From assembly GCF_000004075.3 (NCBI RefSeq), contig NC_026656.2, forward strand, positions 12,462,001-12,526,000: DNA of 64,000 nucleotides. The letters are read 5' to 3'. The position numbers were made by a program, and so were the translations under genes. The notes under the pieces are model-generated. The model was not told the origin of the DNA and made no database searches. It was given only the letters and a program-made list of their open reading frames with translations. Below, piece by piece: positions 14,584 through 26,100 of this stretch; the first letter of the stretch is position 1, and every line of letters begins with the position of its first letter. The DNA is from Cucumis sativus. Lineage: Eukaryota; Streptophyta; Magnoliopsida; Cucurbitales; Cucurbitaceae.

Positions 14584-14640
14584 GTACAACTTTTTTTTTA
14601 AAAAAAAGAGATAGTTGCAAATTTAGCAATTACATTCAAA

Positions 14641-14856
14641 ATAATTAACTATATAATAGCATTTTAAAAAATATTGCAAATATAACAAAATTTGTCAAAT
14701 TCTATCAATGATATAAGTCTATCATCGATAGACCATGTTGTAAATATTGGTCTATCACTGATAGACCATAACGAGTCTATCAACGATACAAGTCTATCAA
14801 CGATAGTTTTGCTATATTTGTAATTTTTTTTTAAATGTTGCTATATCCTTAATTAT
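14641..14856. mobile_element. MITE-like element with about 50-bp terminal inverted repeats and internal TCTATCA/TGATAGA palindromes
   Basis: The left arm (14641-14690) and the reverse complement of the right arm (14807-14856) align along their length: ATAATTAA, then TATA.TAGCA, then TTTAAAAAA, then TTGCAAATATAACAAAA against TTACAAATATAGCAAAA. The core carries several TCTATCANNGATAGAC-type palindromes and no coding capacity. Size and structure fit a non-autonomous DNA transposon. The true ends may lie 20-40 bp further out. Related copies occur at about 28215, 57950, 61429 and 62340. Confidence 0.65.
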
Positions 14857-14885
14857 TATTTTTAAATAGCTAACCATTACAATTA

Positions 14886-17800
14886 CCCTAAAAAATACCC
14901 TTAAAAAAATCCGATTTATAGTGTGCAGATGTCAAGTTTCTAATTACATATTCAAATAGTTTAGTGAAAGAGTTAATGAAAAATTAACAAGATAATACTA
15001 AAATAATTTTTATGTCAAATTTAATTTAAAAACAAAAACAAAAGGTTCTTTCATAAGTTCTGAAATGAAAACTCCAATATCAAAATTCTCCATCAAATCA
15101 CATGAAATAATGAAACAAATATTCATAAAAAATTTATCTCAACCAAATGTTTGCGATCTTCCCTTTTATATATATAAACATGATGAAATCGTTATAAATA
15201 TTTATGTGATTCGTTAACAAATCGTTAATTTTGGTGATGTATAGAAGAATAGGGCAATTTATTATTAGAAAAAAATAATTAAAATTATATATCAAATACT
15301 TCTTTACAATAAAATTGAGCAGACTAAAATTGACATTTTTTACTAAAAAACTTCAACACTTTCACCCAGGAAAAGTGGAGAAAAATAGAATAGAAAAGGC
15401 AAGGCAAGGGTATGATAGATCCCAAAACTTTAGCATATGAATTGGATTCCAAAAGAAAATTTGTATTTAAGAGCTTATTGATTTGACATTGATGGAACTT
15501 ACAATACCCACTTTGGTTCCTACCTAGTAGACTTCTTTTTTTTTCTTTTCTTCTTTCAAAAAATACATTAACTATTTTCTTTTCATTCTTGCTTTTATTT
15601 ATTTATTTATTTATTTTTATGGTTTGGCTTTAGGAAAAAAGATAAGATAAGATATACAATAATAATAATAATAATAATAAGTTCTTTTTAGTTTTTACAT
15701 AAAGAAACCCTAATAAGATCACTCAGAATTGTGCATTCACATGCAAAACCTCTTTGTCTAAAAGCCAATTGACCCAATTTCCACAACCATCCCAAACACC
15801 ATGGGTGATGGGAGATCATGATTCCTTTTAACTTTATTTTCTATTTTATATTATCTAATTAATAGACACGTGCAAGTGTGTGCTACGTTTTACATAAAAT
15901 GATAATATATATATATTGTTTTATAGAATGACGATAACATCTTTGAGATGAAGAGTACTTTCAAGTGAAGTCGATTTCATAAAAAAAAAAAAAAAAAAAA
16001 CGACAACGATGTATGAAAACTTAGACTAAAATTGAATAATATCATGTCAATTGTCGTAGTAATATAAATAATTTTGGAGCTTTACAATACGTAATGATAA
16101 TTTAAATTATTCAAGAACATACCTCATGCTAAATGTTATATAATTTGAATTGTTATTTATTTAATGTAGATTTAAATTGTATAAAGTTTGTGTCTTCAAC
16201 ATTTGAGTATGGTCTAAAGTATCTTTTGAAACCACCACGACCCTACTCACAATTATTCCTAATTTATAATAATAATTATTATTAATGTATACTTACAATT
16301 GTGAGTCTCTCTTCACTTGTAATGATGAATTATATCTCATTTTTAAATAAAGAGGAATTTTTATTAAAAAAATTATAAAATGATCTTTTTTTATTAAAAA
16401 CAATAAACACACCAATTCACATTACTAAAAGGAAGATTATTAAGCCTCTCTTATAATTAAGAAAAATTGTATCAAATGATCAAAATATTTAGGAAAAAAA
16501 AAACAGCTCATAATACCAATTTTTTGCATATTGTGAATATGAAAAAATAGACGACTATCATACGGTAATTATAAGTTATCAAAAGGCTATTAGACGATAA
16601 TCATAGGGCTATCAGATAATCATTACTTTTAAATTTACTACTTTTGCAAATTTAGAAAATGTCGTAACATATGCTTTATTATTATTATTTTTACAAAACA
16701 CACATGAGTAGTTAATCATCCAAAATCTCAACAACAAAATACTGAAAATCACATTAAAAAAAACTGTCAAAATTATCAAAATATTTTTTCTTTTTCAATT
16801 TGTCACAAGAAGAAACACCAAAAATGTCATAACCTAACAAAAAAAAGAAGCCCAAACAAAAAGTCCAAATCTCAATGCCTTAAAATATATAGTCTTAATC
16901 ATTCACAATTATATACCCATACATGTTATTAAAATATGTATATAGTTGGGTTCCACATAACAAAAATAAAAAAAACCTCAAACAAATATTGGTTTCTTTC
17001 TTTAACTCATTTTTTTAAGAGCAACAAATTAACATTTAGGGTTTGTAGAATAACTAGTTCGTTTTTCATTTTTTGTATCTACTTCTTCTCATTTTTTTAA
17101 TCATGATTAACATATTTCCGAATTTTTAACCGATTTGTAAAATTAAAAAAAAGTTTTAAAAGCTTTTTTTTTTTTACTTGTTTTTTAACCACCGGTAAAT
17201 AATAGATAACGAAAGAGAAATTTAGAGGTGAAAAGAATGTTTATAGGTTTACTTTTCAAAAACCAAACCGTTACCAAAGAGCGGTCTTATTTTATTCAAC
17301 GTGTACTTAGATTTATACAAAATTTTGTTCTTTTATGATGAATAGCAATTTAGTTTTTATTAGGAAAGATATTAATAAATTTAATGAAATTTCTTACCAA
17401 ATAAATGGTTAAACTGATTAAATTAGGTCAAATGTTGATGAGTTGTAAATTTTAAATTGTTATAAAATTAAAATTAACAATTACGTTTAGTGAATTTTTT
17501 TTATGATGATTAAATTGTTAAAAAGTTAAAAAGTAAGTGGAGTAAAGTATTAGATGTTGAGAGTTTTAATACTAAATTATTACAAATATGTGATTACATA
17601 TACTAATAACATACTAGACATGGATCATTACTTGTAACTTTGTAACCCAGCCAAAGTCTTCTGTAATTTTTTTTTAACATGGCATTACTTAGGTTAAAAT
17701 AGAGATTTGATTCTACTCAAACACATTTTATTTTAATAAAAAAGCATCTAAAAATATAAAGCCATAGACCCATGATTCAGCCACTGATGACAACCTCAAC

Positions 17801-20500
17801 GACGTCATTTCTGCTTCTCTTGGACACTTATTTAGGGGTTCAAATAAGGGACGTTTGCAAAAATAACAAAAAAATTATAATAATAGGGTCGATGTCACTA
17901 GATTTAGCAAAAGTAAAAAATTTAAAAGTGGATAACTCTCTTATAGTCATTTGATAGTTGATAACCGTATGATATCATTAATTACTTGTCATATTTTTCA
18001 TAGTTGCAATATGCAAAAATAAAAAAATGTGCTATATGAGTTATTTTCTCTAATTTTTTTTGTCATCTGATGTAATTTTTCTTCAAATAACTCGACAACC
18101 CAAATAACTTGGAGTACCGAACCCAAATTACAAGGGTTGTGTTGGGTTTGGTTGAATTTTTTTTTATACTTTTTCGGATTGGATTGAGGCTGGATTGTTA
18201 CATTTTAAAAAATTCGGGTTGTTTGTAATAGATATGTTTGAGTTTTGATTTTTATGAAATTTTAATTATTAATATGTATTGTGGACAAACTTAAGTATTT
18301 TAAATTAATTAACAAAAAATATACTTTGCACGGTTAACTTTGCAATTTCTTTGATTGAGCCACAAAACAAAAAGCTACATTTTGTTGGTGTAGATAGTGA
18401 CTTTCAATTTTTTTAAAAGTTTTTCTTAATCATACTTTCATGCTCTTAGAGCTCTCGGTTCATTCATGTCCCACTTCTAAACTCAAGAGTTACAGAAAAT
18501 GACTAAAATAACCCTACATTCAAATTGTTTGTGCTTCTAGTCGAAGAAACAAACACATAATACTTATTTGACGTTTTGTTTCTCTTTTTTCTTTTTTTTT
18601 TTGATTAGTTGTTTCTAGTTCAATCTCGTCCACTCAGCTATTCTGGCTGGACAAACACTCTCAAACAACTAGTGTTGAAGCTGCATAAAATCCTTCATAA
18701 ATAACCATGATAGTTACAATACTTGTTGAATATCTCAAAGGGAAAAAAAAAGAGGAAAAAGTACAAAATGAAATAGCCTTGGAAGCAACACCCAAAACCA
18801 CATGGTCCATAGTCTCCCCCCAAACACAAAATGACATGTAAACCATAGAAATCCCACAAAAAATCAAGAGAAAAAGAAGGGTAATTTGGGGAATTGACGT
18901 TAGTAATAATTTAAAAAGGTGGGGAGATGAGCATAATGAAGAGGCAGTACCTAACAACACAAGAACAAGATCTGCAAATTTTATTGTTTTTTCTTTCCCT
19001 TTCTTTTTCTCAAAAGAGAAAAATAAAATAAAAAAGTAGTAAAAGATTTGTCAGAATATCATCTGCAATATTGCAAACCAAATATTTATAATTAATAATT
19101 TTGTTTCTATTATTATAAATTATTTAAAAATTTTAATATTTAAAGAAGAAAATCATAGACAGATTCTTAGTGCTGCCTAAGTAGTATGTATTGTACCTTT
19201 GGTGGTGAAAAATAGGTTGTCCCCTCCCCCACTTGTTCTTTGTCCCCTTTTTTTAATTACCCTTTTACCCTTCTATTTTTTAAATTTCTCTTCCTATTAA
19301 ATTTTCATATTTGTATTCCTATCATACTTCTCTTACTATATATTTTTTTAAATATCTAACAACATTTACATTCTATCCATTTTTTTATAAAATCAACACA
19401 TCCACATTTCTATCACTAATAGTTATATTGGAATGTGTTGAATGTATTACGTATAGTGAACACATTGATAATGAACCACGTATATTTATGTTTTTTTATT
19501 GCTTAATATCGTTGATATTTTAAATGTTATTTTTTAAAAGAAATTTACATATTCATACCTGAACTTTGAATTCAATTTTAATAGTGTAAGTAATATGTCA
19601 ATTGAAAGGTGCGTGTATATAACGTTCAAAATTTTGATGTGAACTTTCAAAGATTAAGAAAACAATCTTTATATATTTTAATTTTTAATAATAATGTAAT
19701 TACCAAATTAGACATTCAATAATTGAGTTTAAAAGAGTAGCAATTGGTTCAATATGTGATATATTAGAAAATAAAAAATATACTTATCTTTAATTTTAAA
19801 AAAAAGTCGTATTATTAATAAAATACGTGGAGAAATTAAACATCTAACTTGAATGATTAATCTGTCAATTGAATTTACAACTAGATGTTTAAAAGTTGAT
19901 CGATTAGGAAAGCATAAGAGAATGGTCACCTCACAAAATTTTTAAGGAATTAATAAAGTATCTTTGTTTGCATGTCATTATCAATTGAGATGTTAATTAA
20001 AATGATTTTAGTGGGAATTTCAGACTTTCTTCCCATTGTTGTCATCACTCTCACTTATAAAATTTAAATATTTAAATTAACTTTTACACCAACTTAATTA
20101 AATAATAGTTTGGAATCACTCTCAATTAAACATGGTTACGTAATTGAATTGACAAACGTATAATTAAATAATAGAAAATACACTTTCAATTATTCAAAAC
20201 CAAAAATTTGACGATATAAAAACTATATTCCGAAGTGTAAAGTGAAATGTTAAGTTTTTTAGTAATAATAATTACAAAGGATGGAAGATTGAATCTCGTA
20301 TGGAAGTATGTCAAATAATTGCTAACTTCACCAAACATATAGAAATGGTTAATGGAAAAAAAAAAAAAAGTTTAAAAAGTTTCAACCCACTTAGCTTCCA
20401 TTTTAAAAAACAGTTTAAAGTACTCTCTCGTTAATTGAACATGCAGTTACAATAGTACCTCTAAACGTTGAAAGCTTTTAATCAATATATAACCAAAGCA
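14886..20500. other. Gene-poor AT-rich region
   Basis: No gene recognised. Contents include an (AAT)n run at about 15660-15680, an A-run near 15979-16000, a degenerate MITE-like segment (about 16500-16680) and an LTR-like fragment around 18380-18500 that resembles part of the 38.8-kb repeat (shared strings such as TTCATGTCCC near CCTAAACTCA). A 99-codon open frame on the minus strand at 18661-18960 lacks an upstream ATG and any domain I know. Confidence 0.45.
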
Positions 20501-20828
20501 CCATCTTCAATGTCCTTTATTATATCAATATGAGTATAATTCAACTGATACACAATATGTTATACCTTCGACTAAGTGATTAGAAGTTTGAATAACTCTT
20601 TTATTGTTAAATTAAAAAACAATTGATTAAAATACACATTTGACGTCGAATATTTGAATCCTCTTAAATGAACCAATCATAATGGATCTCAATAGCAAAC
20701 GTAATTGTTGTAATTTTCTAATCATGTTTACCTAATTTTTTTTTTTTTGTAAAGCTTTATTTATTATTTTTGTTGTTTGAAGTTAAATAAATATTTTTTA
20801 AAATAGCAAAATAAATTAAAATATTTAG

Positions 20829-20910
20829 TCAACATGAGCTTAGCTCAACTGATACCTCTGTGTTCATGTGGACAAGAAGTCGCGGGTTCAAATCCCCACC
20901 CCAACATTTA
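20829..20910 (+). repeat. tRNA-derived SINE-like sequence (A box and B box)
   Basis: GAGCTTAGCTCAACTGATACC resembles a pol III A box, and about 35 nt later CGCGGGTTCAAATCCCC is a near-perfect B box. The 5' and 3' flanks do not pair as an acceptor stem, and no clean cloverleaf forms, so this is not a functional tRNA gene. A tRNA-derived SINE or its remnant is the best reading. More degraded relatives appear near 20528-20600 and 61660-61745. Confidence 0.55.
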
Positions 20911-22205
20911 TTACAATGACTACCAATGTCTATTATTGAAAAATTTGCTATAAGTTAAAAATATTTTGTCAAATTTGCTATTTTTGATAACTTGTATTTT
21001 AATAAGAATTATTGTATAATATTGTGTCTTTTTACTACGTAGTGTCTCTCTCTCCTTTTGTTTTCTTCTATTTTATTTTTTATCTTCTGATCGTCGGTTT
21101 CTTTGCTTCATGAATTTTAAATAAATCTAATATATATAAAAGAGTGAAAAATAATGTAAGGTTTATGCTAATGGCTAATAACATTAATAATATCGAAAAG
21201 CCAAGAAACTTGCATCTTAGAGCTATTTTCCCATAGCCAATTGATTTTGAAATTGAACCACATAATAAAAGTAGAGGGAGACTTTAGTTTGAGAACGGTC
21301 AAAGAAGGATCTAGAGAAACAAAAAAATATATATAAAAAAAAACTAAATTGTTTAACAGCACAACAAAAAATGATTATTTAGTAAAAGGAAAAAGATAAA
21401 TTTATAATTTAAATTACTATAAAGTTCCAAACTAAACACATGGGTTGGAAGTTATGTTTTATCTAGTGAATGTCATGAGGTGAGAAATAGTTTCTGATAA
21501 TCACACGCAACGACAATCGATCGATTTTTATTATTGATCATTAGTGTTTAATCGTCTTGACTGTCGATAATCGATCGATGATCGTTGTAAATCAATCATA
21601 ACGAAGTTTGACGATCAAATATCGTGACCCTTAGTAGTCTAACTGTCATGACAGTTAACGATTGACTGTAGTGAACATTTTTACCGTTCACAATCGACCC
21701 ACCGTCGTTGATCATATACATATATATATACACACACATACTTGATTGGTTCACAGCTGTATCTATAAAGAAACTGAGGGCTTTTTAACCATTCCCCAAA
21801 CCGCACGGCCCACATGTCCCATCACCTTTTTCCTTCTACTTTTCTCACATTAGATTCCTATTTCTTTTTTCTTTCTTTCTTAATTCATTTCTCTTCCTTT
21901 CCTCTATTTTTTTATTAACTTTTCCCTTGAAAAATATTATTTCTCCACCATCATCTTGGTCATTTCTTTTTTTTTTTTTAATTTAAAAACCTCACTTCTT
22001 TCTTTTTTTTATAAACCGAATCAAAATTGGACATGCAAGAAATCAAATTACCCCATATTGTAAGGATAAAAACTAAAATAGACCAAAGTTAAGAGTTCAA
22101 TTTAACATTTAAAAAGATTCATGTACCAAAGTTAAAAGTATATGATAATTATAATAAATGAATAAAATAATAATAGAATTTTGTTCCTTAGTCCCTCAAT
22201 TTTCT
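20911..22205. other. Intergenic region upstream of the bZIP gene with a CGAT-rich cluster
   Basis: Mostly AT-rich with no gene. The segment 21490-21720 is unusual for its many CGATCGAT, GACAATCGA and TGATCATT words in both orientations. From about 21800 to 22200 the DNA becomes pyrimidine-rich as the bZIP promoter is approached. Confidence 0.45.
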
Positions 22206-22424
22206 TATAAATTAACCCCCATTCCCTTCATACAATCTTCCCCCTTCCCTTCTTCCCCAACCTCCATTTCTCATTTCAATCTTTCTTGTTCTTCTGAGGT
22301 TTTTTTTTCTCTTCTTCTCTTCTTCCCCATTTTTCCATCTGGGTTTTCCTTCTTTTTCTCTAATTCTGAAATTTGTTTTTGGTCTTCTTGATGTTCATTA
22401 CTCTGTTCTTGATGTTTGAAATTC
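22206..22424 (+). promoter_or_regulatory. Probable core promoter and early leader of the bZIP gene
   Basis: TATAAATTA at 22206-22214 is a good TATA box. A start about 30 nt downstream (about 22235-22245) would give a leader of about 440 nt before the bZIP ATG, matching the long uORF-bearing leaders of group-S1 bZIP genes. The sequence after the TATA box is strongly TC-rich (CTTCCCC, TTCTTCTC), as expected of a plant leader. The exact start is inferred. Confidence 0.55.
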
Positions 22425-22444
22425 ATGCATCAAATTCTCAGTGA
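22391..22444 (+). CDS. uORF1 in the bZIP leader (17 codons)
   Basis: ATG at 22391 opens a 17-codon frame ending TGA at 22444. It overlaps the start of the conserved uORF at 22425 in a different frame. No peptide conservation is apparent to me; its likely role is to affect initiation at the next uORF. Confidence 0.5.
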   Translation: MFITLFLMFEIHASNSQ

Positions 22445-22553
22445 GCACATCCTCCTTTCTGGTTGTATGATCATAAACTCCACATTCCGTCGTCATCACC
22501 TCGTTCAATCCTTCTCCGTTGTTTTCCTTTACTTCTTATACTATGTTTCATGA
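22425..22553 (+). CDS. Sucrose-control (SC) uORF peptide of group-S1 bZIP mRNA, 42 aa
   Basis: ATG at 22425 opens a 42-codon frame that stops at 22551-22553, 132 nt before the bZIP ATG. The peptide includes ILSEHILLSGCMIINSTFRR and, at its C-terminus, LVQSFSVVFLYFLYYVS. This matches the conserved SC-peptide pattern (LSE, GFMINSTLRR, LVQSFSVVFLYWFY) known from the leaders of Arabidopsis bZIP11/ATB2 and relatives, and it has the same 42-aa length. In that family the nascent peptide stalls ribosomes when sucrose is high and so represses translation of the bZIP downstream. The C-terminal aromatic residues important for stalling are largely kept. Conservation at the peptide level supports real translation. 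Confidence 0.93.
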   Translation: MHQILSEHILLSGCMIINSTFRRHHLVQSFSVVFLYFLYYVS

Positions 22554-22597
22554 TTTTACCTCATTTTAAACAATACCCACATACCCAAATTCACTAA
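22550..22597 (+). CDS. Downstream uORF overlapping the SC-uORF stop (15 codons)
   Basis: ATG at 22550 overlaps the SC-uORF stop in an ATGA arrangement and runs 15 codons to TAA at 22595-22597. A further 8-codon frame (22543-22569) sits inside the same stretch. Several overlapping uORFs are typical of this leader class. I infer a minor role in reinitiation. Confidence 0.4.
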   Translation: MILPHFKQYPHTQIH

Positions 22598-22685
22598 TTT
22601 CAACAACTAATCAATCGATCTTATTACTACTCTGTTTTTTTTTTCTTTTCTTCTTTTTTTCTTTTTGCTGGGTATTTCCTTCTTG

Positions 22686-23165
22686 ATGGCTTCCTCTAGT
22701 GGAACATCTTCAACTTCTTCATCCATGGAAGAAGGGGAATTAGCGGCGTTGATGGAACAGAGAAAAAGAAAGAGAATGATTTCGAATCGGGAATCGGCCC
22801 GGAGATCCAGAATGAGGAAGCAAAAACATTTAGACGATTTAATGGCTATGGTCACTCAACTCAAAAAGGACAATCAACAAATCGTCGCTAATCTCGCCGT
22901 CACCACACAGCACTACGCCGCCGTCGAGGCTGAGAATTCCATTCTCAAAGCTCAGGCCGCCGAACTCTCTCACCGTTTGCAATCCTTGAATGAGATCCTC
23001 GCTTTCTTGAACCCCTCTGATGGGGTTTTTGATGATGATACTTACGGCTGCAACGGCGGCGGCGATGGCCCTGGGGGCGGTGGAGGGTTTTTTAATCCTT
23101 TGCAAATGGCTTTTCATATGAGCCAGCCTCTTATAGCTTCTTCAGATGTATTTCAAGAGTATTGA
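22686..23165 (+). CDS. bZIP11-like: Group-S1 bZIP transcription factor, 159 aa
   Basis: A single-exon gene, as usual for this group. The start is the ATG at 22686 (MASSSGTSS), the first ATG in frame. A Ser-rich N-terminus is followed by the basic region at about residues 23-43, with the invariant N-x7-R of NRESARRSR in KRMISNRESARRSRMRKQKH. A leucine zipper with heptads continues through about residue 85 (HRLQSLNEILAFL). The tail is Gly/Asp-rich and ends near MSQPLIASSDVFQEY, like the family's QPLMASSD ending. Such factors bind ACGT-core (G-box/C-box) DNA, usually as heterodimers with group-C bZIPs, and reprogramme amino-acid and sugar metabolism under low energy. The upstream SC-uORF shows likely translational repression by sucrose. 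The 159-aa length equals that of Arabidopsis bZIP11, but bZIP2 or bZIP44 orthology is not excluded. Confidence 0.95.
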   Translation: MASSSGTSSTSSSMEEGELAALMEQRKRKRMISNRESARRSRMRKQKHLDDLMAMVTQLKKDNQQIVANLAVTTQHYAAVEAENSILKAQAAELSHRLQSLNEILAFLNPSDGVFDDDTYGCNGGGDGPGGGGGFFNPLQMAFHMSQPLIASSDVFQEY

Positions 23166-26100
23166 AATTTGTGTTTCTCTTTTCTTTTCTTTTTTTTTTT
23201 TCTCTTTCCTAGTGGTATGAATTTTCTTGGAATCCATACAAGCAGAGAGAAAAAGAAATTGGTTTAGGGTTTTGATTGTCACTATGAATAAGAAATGGTA
23301 TAAAATGTGGGTTATTTAGGGTCTTAATCTTTTAGTTAAATTTTATGCATTAAGAGTAATTGGACTTGTAAATTTTTTAGAATTTTCTTATCTTAAATGG
23401 TCACATTCTTACCGCTAAAGGTATCATCAGTTCAATAATGGTTGACATTATCTTTTTTATTCTTATGATTTGTATTAAAATGAACGGAAATTTAGTTTAG
23501 TAGTAATTAACGTATTGCCATTAAGTTAGATTTTTAATCTATGATACTCACAACTTTACCCTAAAAAGTAACATCTACTAGTCTATTGGTTCAACTACGA
23601 TAAAGACAACAAACCTACCGATGATTTATGTGTGTATATATATTATAATCATTTTATATAGTTAAATTAAATATAAGTTTGTTAATTTTAATATAACTTA
23701 AACTTATTAAAGAGTTTAAGTACTAATCCTTAGATATTTAAATATTTCTCCTTGGTTTTCAATTAACCTAAAGAACTTCGAATGAAATTTTGTTTAGAAA
23801 CAATTGCGTAAATAGTATAAAACAAATATAGTTCTTTAGAAAAGATATAATACAAAGAACTTTTAGAAGGAATAGACAATTCAACTTAAAAGTAAAACTT
23901 AAATGTAAAGTAAAAGTATTATGATATTAAATTGTTGTTGATTTTCAACAATACTTTTGTACTTTTGTAGATTTGATATAGATGGTATATCAAAATTTTT
24001 ATTATATCGTAAAAAAATTATAAAAAGAACTACAAAATGTGGTTGATACAAATATAATATAATTAATAAACATGTTAAATTGTTTAAAAAAAACATAAAA
24101 AGTTTATTTGTTATTTTCGTTTAGTTTTTTTTTTTTGCCATTTAATGTTATTTTAAAATATACATTATATATCAATATTTTCATTTACTATTTTAGGTTG
24201 ATAGACACATAATTTTTACACTTGGAAGATTTGAAGTAATGAAAAATAGGAAGAATGCATTTATATTAAAATGGACCATATTAGAAAAAAAAACAATCGT
24301 TAGTTTACTTCTAACCTTGAAAGAATATTTGCATTTTGTATTTAAATTGTATATTTTTAGTTCCAAAATTTGTAAGAGTAAATATATTAAGTGCCTTTGT
24401 TATAAAACTTTACTTTTAGTCCCTCCAATTAAAAAAAAAATTAAAAAAGTCTATCAAATAATTATTATTATTATATTTGACAAAAGAAAAAATAGTTCAT
24501 AACTCCTCTTTTTTGTATATTGCAAATTTGACAAATATGACTATAATTAAACAATAATCTAATAGTAATTTGTTTTAAATTTGTTACTTTTAAAACTTAA
24601 AAAATGTAGATGACATAAACTCTATTATCATAATTTTATTTTTGCTATTTTTATGAACTCTCCTTAGAAATTACTACTTTACATTTAAAATTAGAAAAAT
24701 AATTTTTAAAATCATCACTCATCTCTAAAATTGTATTTTAAAAATATTTTTATAATTTAAAATATTGTATAATTATTTAAAATAATTAAAAAAATTACTT
24801 CAATAACCTTTTAAACCTCAACTAAAATGAAAAATTGAGAGATTAACTACATGTACTTTTAGAAAAATTGGAAACTAAAAAATTATATTATTTTCAAAAC
24901 TAAAAGACCAAACCACAAATTCGAATTTCCCTTTAAATTGTGGCCCTTCCTTACATCCTTTAGTTCTTTGACACGTGTCTTTTTTAAAATTATTTCTTAA
25001 AAAGTAAAAGGTGAAAATAATCAATTATCCATTTATGGGACAATAATAATTGAATTATGGTTCTAAATTATGTTCATATCATCAAAGGATTGGAGCATTT
25101 CATTTCAAAATTCACAATGCATATGTGAATGGTAAAAATTAAATTTGGTTCTATACTTTTTAAAATGTAAAATGTTTTTAAATTAATTATTTTGATGTAA
25201 CGCTCTAAAATTAGGATTCAATCTAATGGTCCTGATATTCTACTGCATCTCATGTGATTAGACTATATGTCATCATTGTTTCTAAAATAATGAGTTTTTC
25301 CAACCTGCTTTGTTTTTACTTATATGCATTTTAGGAAAATTCATTAGATACGATCCAACGTAAAATTGATTCAAAATAAACACACTTAACTTATGAAGTT
25401 CTTATGATTGAGAGCCCTTCATAACCACACTTTCACGTCTTTATAGTTCATCTCATTCAAACGTGTTTAGTTTCATAAATTGATTTTATCTCTAAATTTT
25501 ATGTTAAAATGTTGAATAAAAAAGGATTAAAATTATTTTTTAAAAAAAATTACAAAGAATAAAAATAAAAGAGAAATCAAACTTATAAACGAATCATCAA
25601 TTTAATTTTTTTTGAAGAAAATGAAAAGAAAAGTATGTTTTAACAATTAAAAAAAAAAAAAAGATGTGGTCAGAATCGTCCAAGTTATATTGTATTTTCA
25701 AAAAAAAAATAATGTGAGCATAAGTTATATGATTTTTAAGGCTAAAAAAATCAGATAGGGCAGTGTTCTTATCAGTGACGTTTTTATCTTTTTCTTCAAC
25801 TTTTTTCCTTTTTAAAAAATAAATGTGTTTTGTTAATGGAACTATGAGCTGTTTTTTTTCCCTTTTCTTTTTGTTACAATTGAATAAATAAAACCTTGGC
25901 TTTACTTTTATTTATATATAATATTCTTTAATCTCTATATTTCAAGATTGAAATTCTAAAAAAAAAAAAAAGAAAGAAAAATCAACCAACTATTATTGAA
26001 TATATCTTCTCAAATAGAATAATCATAATTTAATGTGTTATGACATTAAGGGTTCTCATAAATATATAAACTATAATTACGTAATTCTAATGATTTAAAG

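Larger units (their letters stand above)
5861..14640. other. Gene-poor AT-rich region
   Basis: I see no protein or RNA gene in this stretch. It holds microsatellites, short degenerate repeats (for example TATC-type imperfect repeats at about 7680-7830) and a cluster of Site II-like TGGGCC/GGCCTA motifs near 11985-12055. Open frames here are short, AT-biased and without recognisable domains. Confidence 0.5.

Noticed and set aside
18935..18955. ACTGCCTCTTC on the minus strand, resembling part of miR408
   Set aside because: Only 11 bases match the mature miRNA, and no complementary arm occurs nearby to form a precursor hairpin.
18661..18960. 99-codon open frame on the minus strand
   Set aside because: It lacks an ATG at its beginning, has no domain or splice-compatible neighbour, and its composition resembles surrounding non-coding DNA.
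20829..20910. Functional tRNA gene
   Set aside because: A and B boxes are present but the acceptor stem does not pair and no clean anticodon arm forms; SINE-like origin preferred.
22158..22391. 77-codon open frame before the bZIP uORFs
   Set aside because: Its ATG lies upstream of the TATA box at 22206, so it would not be on the transcript; the peptide is Phe/Ser/Pro-rich from pyrimidine tracts.
22607..23117. Antisense open frames across the bZIP gene
   Set aside because: They are mirror frames of the bZIP coding sequence with no family similarity.
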